Origin: Dromiciops gliroides
Lineage: Eukaryota > Chordata > Mammalia > Microbiotheria > Microbiotheriidae
NCBI RefSeq assembly: GCF_019393635.1
Contig: NC_057865.1
Coordinates: 298,256,385-298,320,384, forward strand
Reading direction: 5' to 3'
Length of the DNA stretch: 64,000 nucleotides
Position 1 is the stretch's first letter; each line of letters begins with the position of its first letter. Below, one piece after another: positions 33,045 to 45,009 of the stretch. The translations under genes were made by a program, and so were the position numbers. The notes below the pieces were generated by a model that searched no databases, was not told the DNA's origin, and saw nothing but the letters and a program-made list of their open reading frames with translations.

Positions 33045-33300
33045 CCTCCACTGATTCTTATCCTCCCCCTCCTGCAAAGACCAGCTCAAACTCTCCTCCT
33101 ATGTAATGCTTTTCCTGATTAGTGCCAACCATAATATATTTTCTCACCTCAAAATGTCTATAGCATGAACACTCTGTACTCTTTAACTGCCCCCTAGCTT
33201 GGAATTTCTGGTGTTCTCTAGCTATGCCATTTCCCGCAATGGATTGCAATCCCCTTGAGGATTTATTCACTAGTTGTTTGGTGGCTCCCCTGAGGAGGTT
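33045..33300 (+). repeat. L2-like LINE fragment
   Basis: 'aaagaccagctcaaactctc' and 'tgtaatgcttttcctgatta' are L2-like; a related piece may recur at 33660-33720. Confidence 0.5.
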
Positions 33301-33789
33301 ACTGTCCAGTGGGCCCATTATTTGTCACCACCTTCATGAATACATAGAGATGATAAAGCAGGTGATGTGGACCTGCTGGCACATACAGACTGCCCCACTC
33401 TATCACAGAGATCTCAGGCCATATCAGAAGGACAAGAATGTTTTAGGTTTGAAATGGAATGGGGAATTAATCGTTTTGGACACTTGTGAACATTGTGTGT
33501 CTTCACTACACCCTCACTACATTACAAGTCCCGGGAAGACGGCTCTGCCTTTTTTTTCATCCTTGTTTCTCTGGGACTCACAGACATGCTTTTCATGTTG
33601 TTGGCCATTCATTGCTATGATCCTATAGTCCTATATCTAATATGTTCCACATTGCTAGGGTCTTAGATTCCTCTCCACCAATGCAAAGCTTCCCTCTGCT
33701 GTGAAGACCACCTCAAGCTGTCGGTAGATGAATTGGTTAATTTAGCATAACTAAATGTTGAATTGAAGTAAGGAGAAGTGACATGTGAC

Positions 33790-33972
33790 AGGATCCTAGA
33801 TGTGGAGATGGAAGGGACTAAGCAGCAGCTGAGTCTGATCCTCTTGTTTTATAAATGAAGGTAACTGGCTTCCCTAGCTAGTAAGTGTCTAAGCTGAAGA
33901 CTTGATTTGAACTCTGGTCTTCCCGATTCCAAGTTCAATGCTTCATCAACTATACCATGCTGCCTGGGACCA
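33790..33972 (-). repeat. MIR
   Basis: 'ggatcctagatgtggagatg' through 'ctagctagtaagtgtctaag' and 'ttgatttgaactctggtctt' in minus-strand MIR order. Confidence 0.7.
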
Positions 33973-34109
33973 GGAGGTTCTGAGAACAAGAGGGCCTTGT
34001 ATACTATGTTTATGAGTCCTGGTTGTTCAGAGAATCACCATGGCATGCCCACACCCTTTGCACAGGGTGGCTGGCTGCTTCCCTGGTTGTTGTACCGAAC
34101 AGCTTCTGA

Positions 34110-34650
34110 ACCACTGGCCAAATCACTGGTTGGCATCAAGCTTTCCCGATGAAAGACCATTCCATAATTCATTTTGCTGGAGAAGCCACATCGCACTGCA
34201 TTTATTTACATAGCTGCAGGACCCAGAGAGAAATAAAAAATCATGAATATCCATGAGACATAAATAGGCAATGAATGGCAGAGGCCCTGAGGTGCTGCCT
34301 GCTTCTTGAGGCACATCCCCACACAGTGAGGAAGCTTGTCAAATGGCTTCCATTGGCAGGAAAACACCCTGCTTTATACACAGTGGCCTGTGCTTAGAAA
34401 AGACAGGACATCCAAAAAACACAGCTTGTCTCTTCTCCTTTGTTGGAAATTCCAGGAAGAGTTACTCTACCAAAGTGGGTTTCCCGAATGGAGTATTCAT
34501 TCTGATAATTCACAGACCAGAGATGACTTCCATTTCAATGATTGGCAAGTTTTTGTCAATGAATGTGTTGTGGACTGAATTATTCAGAAAAAGAACATGG
34601 ATGTCACTGTCAAAATCCTGGGCTTTTAAATTGACCAGCTAAGGAACTTT
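34110..34650. other. Repeat-free island, candidate conserved non-coding element
   Basis: About 540 bp without recognisable repeats, containing clustered AT-rich words (CATAATTCATTTTGC, CATTTATTTACATAG, TGATAATTCACAG). Overlapping frames of 80 and 99 codons (34336-34642) show no known domain. Confidence 0.3.
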
Positions 34651-34684
34651 ATAGTACAAAAGTCATCTTTCTTACTTAACAGAG

Positions 34685-34910
34685 AGGCAGTCTAGTCCTG
34701 GACTTAGATTCAGGAAGTCCTGGGTTCAATTCTTGCATCTGATACTTTACGTGTTACCGTGGGAAAGTCACTGAACCTCTTTGGCCCTCAGTTGCCTCAT
34801 CTGTAAAAAAAAGAAGATAATCATTAAACTTATTTCACCGGGCTCTGTGAGGATCAAATGGCATAATATATAAAAAGAGTTTTGCAAACCTTATACCACT
34901 ATTTAATGCA
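34685..34910 (+). repeat. MIR
   Basis: 'gattcaggaagtcctgggtt', 'cagttgcctcatctgtaaaa' and 'ctgtgaggatcaaatggcat' in MIR order. Confidence 0.75.
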
Positions 34911-35001
34911 AAGTGCTCCTAATATTCTTAACCTTTCTGAACCTCTATTTCTACTTTTGTGAAATAAAAAAGAATAATCCTTTGATACCTAAACCATCTA
35001 T

Positions 35002-35187
35002 GGGCAGCTAGGTGGTAGAGTTGATAGAGTGCTGGGCCTGAAGTCAGGCAAACTCATCTTTGTGATTTCAAATCTAGCCTCAGAGTTGTGAGACCCTGGG
35101 CAAGTCATTTAACCATCTTTGCCTCAGTTTACACATCTGTAAAATGAGTTGGAGAAGGAAATGGAAAACTATTCTAGTAACTTTGCC

Positions 35188-35224
<37 letters not shown>

Positions 35225-35305
35225 ACACTCGCACACACCCCACAAAAACAAAAACAAATGGGGCAAAAACAGCTATACATGACTGAAATGACTAAACAAC
35301 AACCA
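35002..35305 (+). mobile_element. Long-tailed CORE-SINE with internal (CA)n
   Basis: Head GGGCAGCTAGGTGGTAGAGT and long-form tail 'tgagttggagaaggaaatgg'. A CA array (35191-35238) interrupts the tail, which resumes before 'aatgactaaacaacaa'. Confidence 0.88.
35191..35238. repeat. (CA)n microsatellite
   Basis: CA array with TA and TCG interruptions, inside the long-form SINE tail. Confidence 0.93.
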
Positions 35306-35357
35306 AAACCATAGGGTTGTTTTGAAGAATATATTCAATATACCTTAACATACTATG

Positions 35358-35514
35358 AGAGGGGCAGCTAGGTGGCGCAGTAGATAGAGCACCTGCCCTG
35401 GAGTCAGGGGTACCTGAGTTCAAATCCGGCCTCAGACACTTGACACTTACTAGCTGTGTGACCCTGGGCAAGTCACTTAACCCCCATTGCCTCACCAAAC
35501 AAAACAAAGCAAAA
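35358..35514 (+). mobile_element. CORE-SINE, plus strand, near consensus
   Basis: Flanked by ATACTATG at 35350-35357 and 35515-35522. Head GGGGCAGCTAGGTGGCGCAG and an A-rich tail with AAAC units. Confidence 0.93.
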
Positions 35515-35599
35515 ATACTATGGGAATCTGAATTGGTATTTTATTATTGTTCATATTACTTGAATTCTTTATCTTTTGTATATATCATTAACCTAGATG

Positions 35600-36540
35600 C
35601 ATCCTAGAGTTCTATTCAATTCACCAAACTAGTATTGATTGCCTATACTGTGCTTAAAGTGAAGCAAGTTCTGCCTTCAAGAAGCTTCCATTCTGCTTGG
35701 GTGGGAGGGGGAATTAGGGGGGTGTAGCAGATAAATGAATGCATTTTCCTGGAGACTTGGGAATCTAATCGAGAGGGCTTTAAATGGAATCGGACACAAA
35801 GGGAGAAGAGTGCCTTTGTATATGAACAAAGTGATGAAGCAGAAATGGTAGCTAAAAGTTAAAGGAAATTGATGAAAAACTAATAGACATTGCTTCTAAT
35901 GACATAATCAATTATATGGAGATATAACTACCAATCTATTATGCTCAGGACATCAGTGATCCCCAAGCAGCAGTTCAGTGCCCTATTAGAGGTTTTGATC
36001 CCTTAAGTAGGATGGGTACAAAGGAATTTCAGGCATTTCAGAGTAAATAAAGCAAGAAGATGATCTACAGACCAAAGAACAGATGGCAGAAGAGGAAGAT
36101 TTTTATCAGGTAAAACAGGAAACTTGCTAGTAAACACCAGAGCTCTAGCTGATCTCTCAAGCTGTTGATTTGCAAGCAGAGAAGATACATCCCAGTTAAC
36201 ATCAGGCTAGGTTTGATATCTCAGCTTGAATTTTGCAGGCTAAGGTACTTATGTGACCATCTCATCTCAAGTAAATGGTGGTGACATGGGGCTTAGAATA
36301 AATCAGAAGTTTCTCCTGTGAGAAGAAAAACCAAAGATGACCAGATAACAGGACCGAGATATCAAGGAATCAAGGGACTATTAAACTTTAGATTGACCAA
36401 CTATACATCAGGACAGTAACACTTAAGAAGTAAGGGGAGATGAAATTCTATAGCAGGAAAGTCAGTCATGGCTACTACCTGACAAGAGTTGGGAGACAAA
36501 GATAACCCCAAAGGTCAGGACCATCATTTCAAAAAAATCT
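35600..36540. other. R3 head, then unrecognised sequence
   Basis: 35610-35720 is R3-like ('gccttcaagaagcttccatt'). The following 800 bp is AG-rich without long frames. It could be retroviral interior belonging to the LTR at 36541, but no motif supports this. Confidence 0.35.
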
Positions 36541-36833
36541 TGTTCAACTTTCAGGAATATGACAAGTATCCAGGCTTTCCCCACCCTACCCCCCAAAAGA
36601 ACTTTCCACTCTCAGGTGGACACCCCATCCATCCTCCTTAAAAGTTTTTGCCTGCCTTCTGTTCTGGAAGAAGGATGTTTCTAAGCCACCTTCCCCCTGT
36701 GTGGGGGGGGGCGGTAAAGTCTTTGATTTCCCACTTGGTCACTTTCTCTAGCTCCAAATAAAAGACCATTTAAATTTTAAGTGGACTGTGTGCTAGAGTA
36801 TAATTCTGTGCTGAAGAATACCTAAAGAACACA
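36541..36833 (+). mobile_element. Candidate LTR of a third ERV type
   Basis: The unit begins TGTTCAACT and ends AGAACACA, with ATCT at 36537-36540 and 36834-36837. It has a CCTTAAAAG TATA-like box near 36638 and AATAAA at 36757, in the right order and spacing. The four-base match could be chance, so the boundaries are tentative. Confidence 0.45.
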
Positions 36834-36984
36834 ATCTTCCCCCTGTGATAATAAAGTTGAGCCAGAAATTCTATTATCAAAAATTTTATGGGAGACAAAT
36901 TACGAGAAAGGAGCTAATGATAAACCACATGTTCCAAGACATCTGTGATATATATGTAGGCATGTATTTGTGCCTATATACATA

Positions 36985-37068
36985 ATATAAATATCTTTTC
37001 ATCTCTAGTACCTAACATTGTGTCTGGCACATAGTAGTAGGTATTTAATAAATGTTTGTTTATCTCTT
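36985..37068 (+). repeat. L2 LINE 3' end
   Basis: 'gtacctaacattgtgtctgg' and 'gtatttaataaatgtttgtt'. Confidence 0.7.
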
Positions 37069-38084
37069 TACAGCCATTTATCTCTGTGTGGGTTTGTATA
37101 GATAGTCAATATATGAGTATATAGATATAGGCATATTTATATATTTATATACATATATATGCACAAAAATGTTCAAAGCAGAGTTAACAAGCAAAAGAAA
37201 CAAGATCACTAAGAAAAGGGGGTGGGCGAGGTGGCAGGGAGTGGAACAATAGATATTCAAAATGTTGGCTCAAGTTATGAGGCCTAGGAATTAAAGAAGA
37301 AAGTATAATGGAGAGCATTTGTGAAGACCAAAAATAAAAATAGTGGCTGAGAGAGAAAAGATAATGCCAGTGGAGGACACTTCAAAATAGCAAGCAATGA
37401 AGCCAAAGGAGAAGTTTAAGAAGCATCCCAGGCCTGGCATTGACTAGATAGAGAGGCAGTGAGAACTTCTGTTATCTATAGACATGCTCCAGTTCTCTTT
37501 ACTCAAAATGGAGCCACGAATACTCTGATCTTAATGTGAATTTTATCCTTCAAAAAGTGAAGGATCCAAGGGAGATCTTTCTTTGGGATCTTATTCTGAC
37601 TGATGGCTGGGATGGACATGATGGGAGACATGAAAAGAAAATGTCCCTCCATCTTAGAATTTTTCACAGAGAAGGAGAGAAAAGTCTTGGCATAGTCTGA
37701 CATTAACCCTGACTTTTAGAGAAATTGATTTCAAGAGTTCAGAGAAAGGATATGTAGGGAACGATAGGCTTAAATTATCCAAGTCAAGTTAGCCCATAAA
37801 GACCAGAAAGCTCTCAAGAATGAAACTCTGAAAGGATAAATACTGATGAGGAGTGAGTGAATGTGTGTGAGTGTGTGTGTGTGTTTGTGTGTATGTGTAC
37901 AAAAATGGGAAACATAAGCAAATGATGAAAAGGAAATGGCTCAGTTCTGGAAGAACAGTATTGAGTTGCTGAAGTTCCAAAAGAAATGAAGCTGGTGAAG
38001 AAAGGAAAGGACAACAGTTACACTGGGAAGAAGAGCAGTGTTAATCAAATAAATGGAGAATAAGAGAAATGCAACAGGTTTGAA
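37069..38084. other. Unannotated stretch
   Basis: TA-rich at 37095-37165, and a short imperfect GT/GAGT array at about 37850-37900. No gene or confident dispersed repeat is seen. Confidence 0.45.
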
Positions 38085-38360
38085 GAAGCACAAATGCTAC
38101 CTCAGTTTTCAAAATAGGAAGAAAATTGATTCTCCAAACTATGGATTGGTGACCTTGGCAATGATTCCTGGCAAGATTCTGAAAGAAATTCAAGAGATGG
38201 TTGGTGAACTTGGAGGAAAGATTAGGTAGATCACAAAGAGCCAGCCTGGCTGAGATGGCATGGGTCATGCTAAAATGATCACATCCCCTTTGTGACTGAA
38301 ACTAGACTATAATCTAGTTAACTGTAGTTAACCCAGATTTTAGACAAGCATTAAACAAGG
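38085..38360 (+). repeat. L3/CR1 LINE reverse transcriptase remnant
   Basis: 'caatgattcctggcaagatt', 'tagatcacaaagagccagcc' and 'gattttagacaagcattaaa' are the ordered L3/CR1 reverse transcriptase blocks. Degenerate. Confidence 0.7.
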
Positions 38361-38364
38361 TCAA

Positions 38365-38530
38365 TTTTTCAATTAATTAATAAACCAAGCATTTATGAGG
38401 CATTTACTAAGTGCCAAGCTCTGTACCAAGTTCTCAGACTATAAAGACAAAAGTGAAAGTCCGTGCCCTCCCTCAGGGAACTTCCATTCAGTTAGAAGCT
38501 AAGTTATATGTATGCCCACAATGAAAGAGT
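38365..38530 (+). repeat. R3 head fragment
   Basis: 'ccaagcatttatgaggcatt', 'gtgccaagctctgtaccaag' and 'cctccctcagggaacttcca'. It interrupts L3 sequence. Confidence 0.6.
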
Positions 38531-38579
38531 CATTTCTGACTGTAAAGGCTACTTGAGATAAGGAAGCACATTTCTATGT

Positions 38580-38880
38580 TGCATAATATCCTACCCCTTT
38601 TATGGAAAAGATAGATGTTGGCAAGATGCTAATACCTTTAGGTCCATTTGGAGCTGGTAAATGGCCTGAATCAAAGTGGTGACAATAGTAGTTCATTGTC
38701 GATCTGGAATTACTTTAGGTGTCTGCCCTGAGGCTGTGCTTGGCCCTTCACTGCTTGACATTGTTTTAAAATCAATGACTTGGATAAAGTCATAAATGGT
38801 ATGTTGATTAAATTGTTTAATGTCACAAATCCAGAAAAGATAACTGGAAGACAGAACCAGGATTTATAAAGAAAAATAGC
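38580..38880 (+). repeat. L3/CR1 LINE remnant, continuation
   Basis: 'ctgaggctgtgcttggccct' and 'aaaatcaatgacttggataa' continue the L3/CR1 order after the R3 piece. Confidence 0.6.
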
Positions 38881-39588
38881 TTGAACACTGAATTGAATGT
38901 TAATACTCAAAGAGTTTCATTCAAACTATCCTGTGACACCATGGATGTGGGTGTTCCCTTAAATGATCCAAATGTTATCTCCTCCCCTAGGGACTATTAC
39001 TGTTTTCTGATTTTATCAGAGGTACCTATCCAAGTTGCTGGAGACCTTCCTCAGATTCTTTTGAGAGTATGAGGGTGTACATGTATAACTCAAGCTATTC
39101 ACCTGTCATCCCTCATAGTGGTCATGTGACAAGCCCATATTTCTTCTTATCATCTAATTCCTTGGTGACATCCCTTACTCTTTTTTGTTCTTCCTTGGTT
39201 GTAAGTTATAACCATGTGCCCCGACTCCATTTCAATCAATTAACAAACATTTATTAAATGCCTAAATGTGCCAGGGACTGTGCTAAGTGAGCATTTCCCT
39301 CAATAATATTTCAGTTCTTCACCGTGAAAACAATGATTTATAATTATGTTCACCAAATCAGACGGACACTTTCAAGATGAGGGAGGTAAGACCATATTGT
39401 CATTTGTCTAAAAACTTTTTTTTCTGGTGGTTTCAGTAGACTTGAGGCTCAATATGAACTAATGATGTTATAAAGGCAATCAGAAAACCCAATATAATAA
39501 TATGCTGCAGTAAGAGAAAAATAGCATCTAGCACTTGGCCATTGGTCATCTTCTGCCCTCTGCCCTCTGCCCTGGCCACACTATTTCT
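38881..39588. other. Mostly unannotated, short R3 head at 39230-39290
   Basis: 'aacaaacatttattaaatgc' with 'ccagggactgtgctaagtga' is an R3 head. The rest is unrecognised. Confidence 0.45.
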
Positions 39589-39970
39589 GGAAAACTGTGT
39601 CCAGCTCTGGGTGCCACATTTAAAGAGGATCTTGGGAAACTGCAACACATTTAGCCAGGAGACTGGAGGGTAGCCATTTGTTTCTATATTGTGTGATATC
39701 CTCCCCATCTTGTGGACAAGATAGAAAGATACGGACATAGTGTTAGTACAATTAGATTAATTTGGAGTTTGTACGTGGCCTGAATCAAAGTGTTGTCAAT
39801 GGAGGCTCTTTGTCAACTCTATTAAACTATTAAAATAATTAGTCAATTATTTATCAATAATTATTTCTTGACTTTATACCATATGATATAAGTTAAAAGA
39901 AATGGAGACTTGTAGCCTAGAGAAGAAAAAATAGAGGAAGAAATGGTAACTGTCTTCAGGTATCCTGCGA
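39589..39970 (+). repeat. L3/CR1 LINE 3' remnant
   Basis: 'actgtgtccagctctgggtg', 'gggaaactgcaacacattta' and 'tagcctagagaag...gtcttcaggtatcc' follow L3/CR1 3' order. Confidence 0.6.
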
Positions 39971-40009
39971 AGGAAGGGGAAGGGAATAAGCATTGATGCA
40001 GTATGTTAC

Positions 40010-40205
40010 ATATGCAAGTCACTGTGTTAAGCAGCAACAACCCTATAATGTAGGAACTGTTATTTCTCCAATTTTACATTTGAGGAAACTGAGGCAGACA
40101 GTGGTGAAGTGATTTGCCTAGGGTAACACACCCTGTAAGTGTCTAAGTCAAGATTTGAACTCAGGTCTTCTTCATTAGGGTCCCAGTGTTGAATCCACAC
40201 TAGAT
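40010..40205 (-). repeat. MIR
   Basis: 'caattttacatttgaggaaa', 'gtgatttgcctagggtaaca' and 'gatttgaactcaggtcttct'. Confidence 0.75.
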
Positions 40206-40976
40206 GCTCTGCACTTGGGCAGACGAGTTACTACACTTGTTCAATTTAGCCCCAGAGCAGAACCAACAGCAATGCCAGCAGAGAGGTTGATTTAGGTGAA
40301 ATAAACAAACAAACTGTAATAGGCCACCTTGGGAGGTGGCAGGGTCAATAATGCTGTGAAAAGTTTCTCAAAGAAATTATGATAGGTTGGCATTGCAGAG
40401 AGGCTAGTAGACACATAACTCCTTAATTGTCAGAGGTGTCTATGAGCCAGAAAGCAAGGCTCCATCCAGAGCTAAGAGGGGAAGCAACCCAGCTGGTTTC
40501 CAAGCAGAGGCTTATCATGCACTTGGGATATTTGGTAGAAGGGCTCTTGTTCAGGAATGGGGCACACATTTCCTTCTAACTCAGATTCAGAAAGATTGCA
40601 TGGAATAAGTACAGTATCAAGGTAATAGCCATGGGATGGATCTCTAAAGAGCAGGGTGGGGCAGGATGGTGGAAGACTTCATGGAAGTGGGAGAAACTCA
40701 ACTGAGCGATGAAGAAAGGTAAGGATTGTCAGAGACAGAGGAATGAATGCATTCCAGACACAAGGAGTAGCTGGTGCAAATGTCTGGAAGAGAGAGATGG
40801 GGTATTGAATTTGTCTTCAAGAATGAAGACCCAACAACAAAAAGCTAATAGCGCTATTGGCTAGGAAGTTAATTTCCCATGATGTGTTCCTTCCTTTACT
40901 TGTGTCATCTAGATTCTGTGCTCTTGGTTCCCACTTGGATTTGGAAGTTAACCTATAGAGTATCCATCTTCAGATC
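40206..40976. other. Unannotated, with an R3 body piece at about 40600-40830
   Basis: 'atgcattccagacacaagga' and 'gcaaatgtctggaagagaga' match the R3 body. Nothing else is recognised. Confidence 0.4.
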
Positions 40977-40990
40977 TGCTTCTCACTCTT

Positions 40991-41173
40991 TTTTTCATTT
41001 TGTTTTGTTGTGTTTCTTGTTTGTTTGTTTGTTTTTTAGTGAGGCAATTGGGGCCAAGTGACTTGCCCAGGGTCGCACAGCTAGTAAGTGTTAAGTGTCT
41101 GAGGGTGGATTTGAACTCAGGTTCTCCTGACTCCAGGGCCAGTGCTCTATCCACTGTGCCACCTAGCTGCCCC
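40991..41173 (-). mobile_element. CORE-SINE, minus strand
   Basis: Perfect 14-base duplication TGCTTCTCACTCTT at 40977-40990 and 41174-41187. TGTTTGTTTG-rich tail. Confidence 0.95.
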
Positions 41174-41295
41174 TGCTTCTCACTCTTGAGCCCTTCCTGT
41201 GAGAATTACAGGATCTCAGAATTGAAAAGACCTTCAGAGGGCAAATACTCTAATAAGTATGTAACCAAGAACACATCCACTACCTCTACCACCCC

Positions 41296-41318
41296 AGCAC
41301 ACACACACACACACACAA
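41296..41318. repeat. Short (CA)n
   Basis: About 11 CA units. Confidence 0.9.
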
Positions 41319-41334
41319 GTGATCACCCAGTATC

Positions 41335-41480
41335 TATTTTTATTAAGTATTTCATTTGCTCCAATTACATGTAAAAATGATTTTTAACATTTAAAAAAAA
41401 TTGAGCTCCAAATTCCCTCTCCCCTTCACCACCCCCTCGTTGAGATGGCAAACAATTTAATATATGTTATTCATGTATAG
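41335..41480 (-). repeat. M-LINE 3' terminus, antisense
   Basis: 'ctccaattacatgtaaaaat' and 'gagctccaaattccctctcc' are the reverse complement of the M-LINE tail. Confidence 0.6.
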
Positions 41481-41694
41481 GCACACCATCTATTTTAAAA
41501 CTGCCAGTGAATTATCTTCTTTCCATCACTGGAAAGGTAGGAACTATGGACCTTCAGCATGGCATACATTGTCAGCCTCAGTCAATATGTTGCTTAGATT
41601 TGTTCAATTATTTTACAAAAATGTTCCAAGAGCTGAGGAAAGGAAGGGGTTATATTTAGAAATGAAAGTGATATCAAACAAAACATAGCACTCA

Positions 41695-41868
41695 GGGGGC
41701 AGTTAGGTGGCACAGTGGATAAAGCACCAGCCCTGGATTCAGGAGGACCTGAGTTCAAATTGGGCCTCATACACTTGACACTTAATAGCTGTGTGACCCT
41801 GGGCAAGTCACTTAACCATCATTGCCCCACAAAACAAACAAAAAAAAAACATTAAGAAACAAAAAACC
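41695..41868 (+). mobile_element. CORE-SINE, plus strand
   Basis: Head GGGGCAGTTAGGTGGCACAG. Flanks share ACAAAACATAG then diverge by a base or two (about 41680-41692 and 41870-41885), consistent with an aged duplication. Confidence 0.9.
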
Positions 41869-41881
41869 AACAAAACATAGT

Positions 41882-42596
41882 GCTCTCTCTCTCTCTCACT
41901 CTGTTTCTCTCTCTGTCTCTCCCTTTCTCCCCCATATATGCATATACACACATATACTATACACACATATGTTCTGTCCTTCAGAATCTTCAAACTACTG
42001 CAATGTTCCTGGGTATCTCTTAACATTCCAGTTGTTCCAGGTAACAGTGCCCTGGGCCAAAGCTCCCATAGAGCTTTGACTACTAGAGGTGCTCTCCCTC
42101 CCTCCACCACATAACTGTTTCAGGAGAATCTGGAGAAGTAAAGTGACCAAGTCTAATGGACTTTCTTTTCCTCTTCCCCAAGGGCTGCTGATCCTGTCAT
42201 TTTTGCCCCCTCTGGTTTTCCTTGCTCTGAGGCAAGAGCTGTTCAGGGCCTACAGAGTCTGTCTTTTATCTGTTCCTTCTACCTTAAAGCCAGGTAGTTA
42301 TGTCACCTATGTTCTTTGATTGGGGCAATCATAAAGGGTTCTCAAAGCAATGGTCAGCCTCTGACTTCCAAAATGGAGACAGGCTTGACAGTCTCCCTGC
42401 CCATATCCTCTTCCGGGGAATCATGCCTCCTTTTCTTTTCTTTTCTTTTTTTCAACTATCTACTTGTTCCATTATCTCTTACCCCAGTGAAAGTCCATGT
42501 GGCCAACATACTTTTCTTTCTTTCCTGTCTTGCTTCCTTCTTTTCTTCTCACTCCCCTCTTTCCATCCTTTTCTTTCTATTTGTCTCTCTGCTTCC
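41882..42596. other. Unannotated, (TC)n at its left end
   Basis: CT-rich run at 41882-41930, then no recognised element until the compound microsatellite. Plus-strand frames of over 110 codons ending at 42678 are mostly Ser/Leu translation of CT repeats. Confidence 0.5.
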
Positions 42597-42612
42597 CTCC
42601 TTCCCTCCCTCC

Positions 42613-42673
<61 letters not shown>

Positions 42674-42717
42674 GATAGATAGATAGATATAGATATAGAT
42701 ATAGATATATATACATA
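42594..42717. repeat. Compound CCCT / TC / TA / GATA / GATATA microsatellite
   Basis: Five successive simple-repeat types in 120 bp, beginning TCCCTCCCTC and ending GATATAGATATA. Confidence 0.95.
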
Positions 42718-43016
42718 CAATGTATATAGATATATGAACTATTATGAAATGAATGACTAGCTGGGTTTTGATAACAGCTGGGCATCTGTGAAGAAAGGAG
42801 AAAGTTTATGGAAGAATGGTGTTTGTAGATTTCCTGTACTTCACATCATGAACTGGAACATCTGCAGCTATTTTTATTAGACTCTATATTTTTGCTCTTA
42901 AAGTAGCTACTCTGTGCTTGAGAGCTAGTGTCTAAGAGAGGGGGTGGGTGGCTCTTAACTAGCAGACCAGATAATATTTTTGATTTACAGTGTAGGGCAA
43001 AGGAGACAACATCTTT

Positions 43017-43167
43017 TTTTTTTTTTTTTTTAGTGAGGCAATTGGGGTTAAGTGACTTGCCCAGGGTCACACAGCTAGTAAGTCTTAAGTGTCTGAGGCC
43101 AAATTTGAACTCAGGTACTCCTGACTCCAGGGCCAGTGCTCTATCCACTGCACCACCTACCTGCCCC
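43017..43167 (-). mobile_element. CORE-SINE, minus strand
   Basis: Perfect 16-base duplication AGGAGACAACATCTTT at 43001-43016 and 43168-43183. T17 tail side. Confidence 0.95.
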
Positions 43168-43422
43168 AGGAGACAACATCTTTATGCTGAAATTACCCGA
43201 ATTTACATGTTTTGGAAGTCAGGGTCTGACTTCCTGGTGACCTATGGCAAGATGGACATTGACCAATAGGGGTGTGCCCAGCTGAACATACTTGGGTTTC
43301 TAGAGGTTTGGAGACAAAAGATTGAAAAAAAACTAGACAGAATAAAACATTAGGCTAAAGCAAATACAATGAACTTTAATTCAGAGTAAAAGTAAGAACT
43401 CACTTTTCATTCAGCTTCACAT

Positions 43423-43690
43423 GGGGCAGCTAGGTCATACAATGGATAGAGTGCCAGGCTTGGAATTAGGAAGACTCATCTTTGTGAGTTCAAATCTGGT
43501 CTCAAACACTTACTAACTGTGAGACCCTGGGTAATTCACTCAACCCTGGTTGCCTCAGTTTCCTCATCTGTAAAATGAACCAAAGAAGGAAATGACAAAC
43601 CACTCCAGTATCTTTGCCAAGAAAACTCCAAATGGTGTCACAAAAAGTTGGATACAACTGAAAATGACTGAACGACAAAATAAAAATCAT
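43423..43690 (+). mobile_element. Long-tailed CORE-SINE
   Basis: GGGGCAGCTAGGTCATACAA head and the full long-form tail: 'aaccactccagtatctttgc' and 'ggtgtcacaaaaagttggat'. A short A-rich end. Confidence 0.88.
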
Positions 43691-43756
43691 CTTCATAAGT
43701 CTAATAGAGAACAGGGGTTGCTAAGATAGGTATTTGTCTAAAGAAGATCTTGTGGG

Positions 43757-43927
43757 CAGCTAGGTGGCGCAGTGGATAAAGTACTAGCCCTGGATTCAGG
43801 AGGACCTGAGTTCAAATCCGACATCAGACGCTTGACATTTATTGACTGTGTGACCCTAGGCAAGTCACTTAAACCTCATTACCCCCCCCCCACCACACAC
43901 AACACAACACAACACAACACACAACAA
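43757..43927 (+). mobile_element. CORE-SINE with (CACAA)n tail
   Basis: ATCTTGTGG duplication at 43748-43756 and 43928-43936. The tail has become a C-run plus ACAAC pentamers, an A-tail turned microsatellite. Confidence 0.92.
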
Positions 43928-44029
43928 ATCTTGTGGTCTGAAAGGACCACAAACTCAGTGTAAGCCAAAAATGTGCTAAGGTAGCCAAAGAAGATGTATG
44001 GAGATCTGTTTCCAGGTTAACAAAGTGAT

Positions 44030-44500
44030 CATCCTGCTCTACTCTTCCCTGGTCAGGCCACATCTGGAGTCTTGTAACTTGTTCACTGTGTCACATTTTA
44101 GAGCACTGAGAAGCTGGAAAACATCCAGAGGCAGGCAACCAGGAGGGTGAAGAGAAGTGAATGTTTGCCATGTGGAATTGGCTGCAGCAACTGGGCATGG
44201 CCCCTGTGAAGAAGGGAAGATCTGTGTGTGTATGTGTGTGTATGCATGTATGTATTTTTAAAAATATATTGGATGCCAACTGGTATTGGACGTGTTCTCT
44301 TAGTTCTCAGAGGGGAGACTGAGGATCAATGGCATAGAAATGATAAAGCTGCACACTTGCTACTGATGTAAGGAAATACTTTACAATTGGAGTTGTCTAA
44401 AAAGAGAAATGAGCTGCCTGGGGAAGTGGGCCTTCTTTGTTGATCTTCATGCAGAGCCTTGATAACTACTTTTTGGAAAGGTCAGAGGGAGGCCACCAAG
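44030..44500 (+). repeat. L3/CR1 LINE 3' end
   Basis: 'ccacatctggagtcttgtaa', 'ggaaaacatccagaggcagg', 'ggcaaccaggagggtgaaga' and 'atgagctgcctggggaagtg' are ordered L3/CR1 3' blocks. A short GT/ATGT run lies at 44222-44255. Confidence 0.75.
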
Positions 44501-45009
44501 ATCCCAACTGGCTTTGATTCTGTGAGACTGAGATTGGACAAGTATTCAAAAGGTGATGATGGGGAAGAGGGCTTCTACTCTTACTCCTAAAGAACAGCAG
44601 CAAGAAGCAATGAATAAAAATTGAAGAGACCTAGCTTTTACCTTGGCATAAGGAAAGATGACCTTACCAAGGTGATGCAGAGTTTGAAAGGGCAGCTTTG
44701 GAACGTGGGAGGCCCTCCATCGCTGAGAGCCTTTGATCAGGAGCTAGAGGCCAGTTGTGTTGGATTTAACCAAAGGGATTTGTTTTTTGGGTGCAAGCCA
44801 CACTGGATGTCCTCTCTGGTCCTGCCAGCTCTAAGATTCAATGATTCAGAAGTGCATTACAATGAGAAGTGGCACAGGGATTTGGTTCTGAATTCTACCA
44901 CTGTCCATTGCAGGCTTCTGTTCATTTTCAAAGCTCAGCCTCTTGACCCCAGAAGTACAAAGACAAATAAACGGGTCAGGAGAAGGAGATGGTGGTTATT
45001 CTAAATCTC

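Noticed and set aside
41000..41374. Recurring frame with 'SDLPRVAQLVSVKCLR'-type sequence, also at 43 and 35 kb
   Set aside because: It is the antisense translation of the CORE-SINE and appears wherever that SINE does.
44621..45004. 127-codon plus-strand frame
   Set aside because: No recognised domain, and it follows directly on an L3/CR1 3' end.
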